A stretch of DNA of 18,371 bases from UBA5314 sp039679855 (GTDB lineage: Bacteria > Bacillota > Syntrophomonadia > Syntrophomonadales > Syntrophomonadaceae), in assembly GCA_039679855.1 (NCBI GenBank), contig JBDKUE010000084.1, positions 1 through 18,371 of the forward strand, given 5' to 3'. Below the pieces are notes generated by a model. That model saw nothing but the letters and a program-made list of their open reading frames with translations, did not search any database and was not told where the DNA came from. Of this stretch, positions 14,749-18,371 are shown one piece after another (the first letter of the stretch is position 1; the number at the start of each line of letters is the position of its first letter). Position numbers and translations under genes: made by a program.

Positions 14749-15624
14749 CTACAGCCGTCCAATATGCGGTGGTCTAAACTTTTTCTCATCTATCTGCAGG
14801 CACTGATCTAAAGTTTTGAGCATGTATTCCTTATCGTCCGGCAGCACGCCGTTGACGTTGCCGTAATTGGACACGTGATCACTTAAGACCCTTGAGCCTG
14901 CACAATGGAGATTTTCTATAAGCAAGCGGATCTCCCGCAGGGCTTCATGGGGAGAGAGCAGTTGAAAAGCGCCCGACTCATATTCTTCGTACAGCGGCGT
15001 ACCGGGCTGGGGAATAAGGGTGCGCAGACGGATAAAATCCGGGCTGAAAGAGCTCAACACCCGGGCGCTTTCCAGGGCGTGTTCGCGGCTGCGTCCTTTG
15101 CCCCCGGCTCCTACCAGGTAGTACTCGCTGGTCTCAATACCGGTTTCTTTTAATTTGCGCCCTGCCTCAATGATTGCTTCTGAGGACACCCCTTTCTTGA
15201 TCCGTTCCAGAACCTCGTCGTCCCCGCTCTCCATCCCCATATGGATTCGTTTCAAACCTGCAGCCTTTAGAAGCCTGAGGTCTTCCAGACTTTTGAGATT
15301 TACAAAACGGGCTGAACCGTAGACCGTTATCCTTTCCAAATGGGGAAAGATCTGATGCGCGTAGTTAAATATCTCCACAAGCTGCCCGGTCTTCATGTAT
15401 ATCGTATTTCCGTCAGGGAAAAAAATGGTGTCTATATATTCGCCATAGTATTGACGGGCTGTCCTCAAGTCCTCCTTAATATCCTCGACACTCCTTATGC
15501 GGAATTTGCTGCCTTTATACATACTGCAAAAGGTGCAGCGGTTGTGGGGGCAGCCTATGGTTGCCTGAATGAGCAGGCTGTTGGCCTCGCTGGGGGGGCG
15601 GTAAACCATTCCTTCATAACGCAT
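14749..15624 (-). CDS. Radical SAM protein, CX4CX2C type
   Basis: A 291-residue radical SAM enzyme. The N-terminal Cys25, Cys30 and Cys33 in IGCPHNRCTFCSMYK bind the iron-sulfur cluster that cleaves S-adenosylmethionine; spacing is CX4CX2C instead of the common CX3CX2C, a feature of a subfamily with GCxHNxCxFC motifs. Further family features are FFPDGNTIYMKTGQL, GMESGDDEVLERIKKG (near residue 130) and LVGAGGKGRSREHALESA. It starts at ATG 15624 with GGAGG 7 bases upstream. It lacks a B12-binding domain and is shorter than YgiQ-type proteins. Substrate unknown. Its own transcript ends at the terminator next to its stop codon. Confidence 0.9.
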   Translation of the reverse strand: MRYEGMVYRPPSEANSLLIQATIGCPHNRCTFCSMYKGSKFRIRSVEDIKEDLRTARQYYGEYIDTIFFPDGNTIYMKTGQLVEIFNYAHQIFPHLERITVYGSARFVNLKSLEDLRLLKAAGLKRIHMGMESGDDEVLERIKKGVSSEAIIEAGRKLKETGIETSEYYLVGAGGKGRSREHALESARVLSSFSPDFIRLRTLIPQPGTPLYEEYESGAFQLLSPHEALREIRLLIENLHCAGSRVLSDHVSNYGNVNGVLPDDKEYMLKTLDQCLQIDEKKFRPPHIGRL

Positions 15625-15827
15625 ATAAATCCTCCTTTGTGCAATAGCTTAGCAAACCGGCGGCCAGTTTAAAAGACTGTTGTTGGAGCAAACCAATGTC
15701 CCGGGTTTTATGAGAAATAAGCCTTAAATTTATACGTTTTAATCCGGCTAAGGTCAGGGCGTTTTTCTAAGATAAGAGTCGTGCCTTTCTCTGAGTCATT
15801 GTTCCGTTTTTAACGGGAAATTGGGCA

Positions 15828-15864
15828 TTTTCGAGTTGTTTTAAGGCTCGAAAACCGATATAGT
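15828..15864 (+). promoter_or_regulatory. Putative promoter with flanking inverted repeat, LytTR regulator gene
   Basis: TTGTTT (15836-15841) and TATAGT (15859-15864) are spaced 17 bases, 53 bases before the GTG start of the regulator gene. The -35 box lies in the loop of an 8-bp inverted repeat, TTTTCGAG (15828-15835) with CTCGAAAA (15847-15854), a plausible operator. A second small palindrome, CCGTT-TTT-AACGG, is at 15804-15816. The rest of 15625-15827 shows nothing else I can support. Confidence 0.45.
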
Positions 15865-15916
15865 AGAAAACAGGATGGGTATTAAAGGGATGATTATAGA
15901 AGAGGAATGATTCATC

Positions 15917-16705
15917 GTGTCACTCAAGGTGTTAATCGTTGACGATGATGAACGGGAACGCATAGTTCTTCGTTATGTTCTTGAGCAGATAAAGGAAATT
16001 CAGATTGTGGGCGAGGCGGTTCACGGTCTGGAGGCCCTGCTTCTCTGCCAGGAGAAGAAGGTTGATCTCATGTTCCTGGATATTACCATGCCGGAAATGG
16101 GAGGTATGGAAACGGCCTCCAAGCTTAAGAAGCTTAAAGATCAGCCACTTTTCGCCTTCGTTACGGTTAAGAAGGATATGGCAGTAGACGCCTTTGAGTT
16201 GGGCGCACTTGATTACATAGTCAAACCAATTGAGCAAAGCCGTATAGAAAAGACCATTGAAAGGGCCAAAAAGCAGATCGGGCACAAAGACGTCCTGGAA
16301 GACAGCATCAGGGAAAAGGTGAAGGAAAGAATTGATTTTCTTCTGGAAAAATACCGCGGGCAGGAAGTCTACTCAACCAGGTTGCCGGTTCGGGAAAAAG
16401 GAAAGATAACCCTTTTGAACCAGGATGAAATCATCTACTGCGAAAGCCAGGCCAAAAAAGTATATATATGCACTCCTCAGCAGGGTTTCTTGAGCAACTA
16501 TACCTTAAACGAGCTGGAAGCCCGGCTTGACAACAGCATCTTTTTCAGGGCGCATCAGGCTTTTATTGTGAACTTGAACTTCATCAGGGAAATAATCAAT
16601 TTCGGTGAGGGTTCTTATCTTTTGCACCTGGCCAACAGCGACAAGAATATTATTTTGAGCCGTTCCCGGGCCAAACTGCTGCGGGAGAAGATGGGTATAA
16701 ATTAG
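15917..16705 (+). CDS. LytTR-family (LytR/AlgR) response regulator
   Basis: A 262-residue transcription regulator. The receiver domain has Asp9/Asp10/Asp11, phospho-acceptor Asp55 in MFLDITMPEMGG, Thr83 and Lys103 in YIVKPI. A coiled helical linker (about 115-150) leads to a LytTR DNA-binding domain starting near residue 160, with IIYCESQAKKVYI, FFRAHQAFIVNLNFIREI and ILSRSRAKLLREKMG. The GTG at 15917 fits the usual start MSLKVLIVDDD; GAGGA is 11 bases upstream. No histidine kinase gene is next to it in this window. Downstream, at 16725-16757, lie two direct repeats with LytTR-site spacing, so it likely controls the genes to the right. Confidence 0.94.
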   Translation: MSLKVLIVDDDERERIVLRYVLEQIKEIQIVGEAVHGLEALLLCQEKKVDLMFLDITMPEMGGMETASKLKKLKDQPLFAFVTVKKDMAVDAFELGALDYIVKPIEQSRIEKTIERAKKQIGHKDVLEDSIREKVKERIDFLLEKYRGQEVYSTRLPVREKGKITLLNQDEIIYCESQAKKVYICTPQQGFLSNYTLNELEARLDNSIFFRAHQAFIVNLNFIREIINFGEGSYLLHLANSDKNIILSRSRAKLLREKMGIN

Positions 16706-16724
16706 TTCCGTTCAGGAGCATATT

Positions 16725-16757
16725 AGTGCAGTGCATACGGTAAATAGTACAGTGCAT
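16725..16757 (+). promoter_or_regulatory. Candidate LytTR operator, two direct repeats with 21-bp period
   Basis: AGTGCAGTGCAT (16725-16736) and AGTACAGTGCAT (16746-16757) differ at one base and start 21 bases apart, two helical turns. LytTR proteins such as AgrA bind two 9-bp direct repeats at this spacing, with a consensus close to [TA][AC][CA]GTTN[AG][TG]; ACAGTGCAT fits 8 of 9 positions and GCAGTGCAT 7 of 9. A TATCAT/CATAAT -10-like stretch at 16770-16778 puts the second repeat at about -35. Confidence 0.65.
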
Positions 16758-16775
16758 CCTTTTCGGGGATATCAT

Positions 16776-16789
16776 AATAACATGTTATT
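16776..16789. promoter_or_regulatory. 14-bp perfect palindrome at the likely transcription start
   Basis: AATAACATGTTATT reads the same on both strands and lies just after the -10-like stretch, where a repressor could bind. No known protein is assigned to it. Confidence 0.4.
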
Positions 16790-16813
16790 TTGTCGTGTTA
16801 ATCAAGGTTTTTA

Positions 16814-17146
16814 GTGGAACAAAGCCTCTTTTTAAGCTCCGAAGCCCAAAGTCCCATTTGTTTCGGGAACGGAGTATTGATACGTTACATTAATAACAAG
16901 CTCGTGCAAACTAACCTCCTTAAACAACCAATCGCAACAAGTATAGAGAAAAAAATCACAAAATGGTTTATAGTTAAGGAAGAGTATCGTGGCGGTATTT
17001 ATATATTGAGAGGGGGTTGGCGGCTTCTCATCGGATTCAATTCGTGCGGATTTATGGAAAAATATTCGAAGGAGCGAAGAGTGGATGTTCATACTGTGTA
17101 TGGATGGACCGTAGTAGAAACTTCTACGAAGTTTCTGGCTTGGTAG
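16814..17146 (+). CDS. Doubtful 110-residue reading frame in the leader of the ATPase gene
   Basis: A single open frame fills much of the 456-base stretch between the LytTR regulator and the AAA+ ATPase gene. The start would be GTG 16814 with AAGG 6 bases upstream. The predicted product has no recognisable domain, no signal peptide and a mixed, aromatic-rich composition; base composition is more AT-rich than the neighbouring genes. It may be a non-coding leader, a degraded gene or a small gene of recent origin. Its last codons contain the perfect hairpin at 17116-17136. Treat as hypothetical. Confidence 0.25.
   Translation: MEQSLFLSSEAQSPICFGNGVLIRYINNKLVQTNLLKQPIATSIEKKITKWFIVKEEYRGGIYILRGGWRLLIGFNSCGFMEKYSKERRVDVHTVYGWTVVETSTKFLAW
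17116..17136 (+). promoter_or_regulatory. Perfect 9-bp hairpin ahead of the AAA+ ATPase gene
   Basis: AGAAACTTC (17116-17124) and GAAGTTTCT (17128-17136) pair around a TAC loop, 25 bases before the ATPase start codon. No T-tract follows, so it is not a classical terminator. It may affect mRNA stability or be a protein-binding site. Confidence 0.45.
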
Positions 17147-17161
17147 AATGGAGTGGTTTTC

Positions 17162-18370
17162 ATGATACCGTTTAGCAAGCTCGAACGTTATGAGGGTAAT
17201 CAGGCCCTGTTTGATCTGGTTCTCATGTCCATCGTATCTTCCTACGTTGGTGAACCTTTACACGTTCATGCGGAGGGCTTAAGAGGAACCGGCAAAACTA
17301 CCATTATGAGGGCATCGCGCGGAATTTTGCCCAGAATAACCAGAATCAAGAACTGCATTTACAATTGTGATCCCAAGGACCCCCACTGCCCCCATCATAG
17401 ACATTTGAGTGACGAAGAAATCGCAGCTATCGGCACCGAAGAGATTCCTATGCCGTTTTTGGAGATATCTCACAGCGCCAAGGTCGGAACCGTTGCGGGC
17501 AGCATCGATCTCAGCCGATTGACCGATCCCAATCATCCCGAGGCCAGGCTTCTGCCCGGACTTATCCCCCAGGCCCACCGGGGAATTATATTTATCGATG
17601 AAATAAACCGTTTGGCGGACACTTCACCTGAAATTACGGATATCCTGCTGGACGTAATGGGAAATAAGCCCGGACACATTCAGATCGAAGAAGCTGGTCT
17701 TCCCACGGTTGATATAACCGTAAGCGTATCAGTATGGGCGGCTTCCAATCCGGACGAAGACCCTGGACCGTTGGAGGAAATCAGGCGTCAGCTCTCGGAC
17801 CGTTTTGACATGGTCTGTTATATGGGCCGGCCCGATTCGGTGGATATACTTTCGCACATCTTGAGGGAGAATTCGCATACCAATAAATTAAGAGGTCGGG
17901 ATAAAGTCAGCGAAGCCGACGACCTGAACAACGACCAGTACCGGAAGAGAATTATTGATTGGAGCGCCGTTTACGAAAAGACGGAACTGCCCGATTTCTT
18001 GAGAAACTTCATTGCCCGCCTTTATATCAAGAACAATCTGGAAAGTATACGCGCTATCGAGGCCATGCAGCAGGGCGCAGTTCTTTTCAGTGTTGTTAAA
18101 AACCGTGATAAGGTAATGGTAAATGATGTAACCACTATGATGCCGCTGGTACTGAAACATCGTGTAGATGGAGATACTTTGATCCGAATGATCAATGATG
18201 TAGAGTCGCGCGGACAAAAAGATGGTATACTTAATTTCAAAGGGCGCAAAACGAATAAGAACGACGAAGCAGAACCCGATTATTTCCAGCAAACAGCCCG
18301 TCCGCTCAAGGATATGGCTCGGGGAGAATTGATCAATACGGAGAAGAGTTTGACGCCCAAAGAGGTTTAA
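17162..18370 (+). CDS. Magnesium chelatase ChlI/BchI-like AAA+ ATPase
   Basis: A 402-residue AAA+ ATPase. ATG 17162 has GGAG 8 bases upstream; a GTG at 17153 is less likely. Walker A is EGLRGTGKTT (residues 38-47), Walker B IIFIDEINRL, sensor 1 WAASNPDEDPG and arginine-finger region RRQLSDRFDMV, all in the order found in ChlI/BchI. A short Cys/His-rich insert, CIYNCDPKDPHCPHH (Cys65, Cys69, Cys76), follows Walker A, as in this group. The C-terminal 60 residues are polar and variable. Such ATPases work with a von Willebrand A partner protein; none is in the window, though one could lie to the right. No tetrapyrrole genes are nearby, so metal chelation is not implied. Control by the LytTR regulator upstream is likely. 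Confidence 0.88.
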   Translation: MIPFSKLERYEGNQALFDLVLMSIVSSYVGEPLHVHAEGLRGTGKTTIMRASRGILPRITRIKNCIYNCDPKDPHCPHHRHLSDEEIAAIGTEEIPMPFLEISHSAKVGTVAGSIDLSRLTDPNHPEARLLPGLIPQAHRGIIFIDEINRLADTSPEITDILLDVMGNKPGHIQIEEAGLPTVDITVSVSVWAASNPDEDPGPLEEIRRQLSDRFDMVCYMGRPDSVDILSHILRENSHTNKLRGRDKVSEADDLNNDQYRKRIIDWSAVYEKTELPDFLRNFIARLYIKNNLESIRAIEAMQQGAVLFSVVKNRDKVMVNDVTTMMPLVLKHRVDGDTLIRMINDVESRGQKDGILNFKGRKTNKNDEAEPDYFQQTARPLKDMARGELINTEKSLTPKEV

Positions 18371-18371
18371 T

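Noticed and set aside
16725..16757. The two repeats as the start of a CRISPR or iteron array
   Set aside because: Only two units, 12 bases long, with a spacer of 9 bases; the LytTR operator explanation fits spacing and context.

Overview
The window reads as a piece of chromosome from an anaerobic, Gram-positive clostridial bacterium (Bacillota). The evidence is a clostridial-type Rnf complex with a ferredoxin-rich RnfB, strong AGGAGG-type ribosome binding sites, frequent GTG and TTG starts, a predicted lipoprotein ApbE, and a NusG domain II / Gx-transporter / EcfT cluster. Family or genus cannot be fixed from the sequence alone. No rRNA, tRNA, CRISPR array, transposase or phage gene was seen.

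Region 1 (1-5161, + strand) is the 3' half of an rnf operon: the end of rnfG, then rnfE, rnfA and rnfB, tightly spaced or overlapping. After a large palindrome follow apbE (FMN transferase), a membrane-anchored NusG domain II protein, a Gx-transporter/HepS-I-like membrane protein and an EcfT/CbiQ-like membrane protein. Rnf couples ferredoxin oxidation and NAD reduction to ion transport. ApbE attaches FMN to Rnf subunits outside the membrane. The last three genes resemble the flavin-trafficking part of the Listeria flavin-based electron transfer locus, so they may supply flavin to ApbE. RnfE lacks a cysteine that I expect in the family.

Region 2 (5319-10870, - strand) is an operon read right to left: MacA-like adaptor, MacB-like ATPase, MacB-like permease, OmpR-type response regulator and sensor kinase. 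It looks like a self-regulated export or envelope-stress module. Upstream of it, also on the minus strand, is a 48-residue single-helix membrane protein with a very good ribosome binding site and its own terminator.

Region 3 (11277-14557, + strand) opens with a near-consensus promoter and a 911-residue fusion of a class III aminotransferase to a domain like cyanobacterial acyl-ACP reductase. Catalytic lysine and cysteine are both in place. Reduction of an acyl thioester to an aldehyde followed by transamination would make a fatty amine. This is the strongest candidate for undescribed biology here. A small DUF1285-like gene follows. Convergent to it is a radical SAM gene (14749-15624, - strand).

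Region 4 (15836-18370, + strand) holds an orphan LytTR response regulator, a 456-bp regulatory stretch with two direct repeats spaced 21 bp that resemble a LytTR operator, and a BchI/ChlI-like AAA+ ATPase. The regulator probably controls the ATPase gene.

Three intergenic palindromic elements stand out. Two (2370-2451 and 5194-5288) share a 12-bp core inside stems of different sequence, as expected of REP-type mobile hairpins. The third (14560-14684) is of another type.
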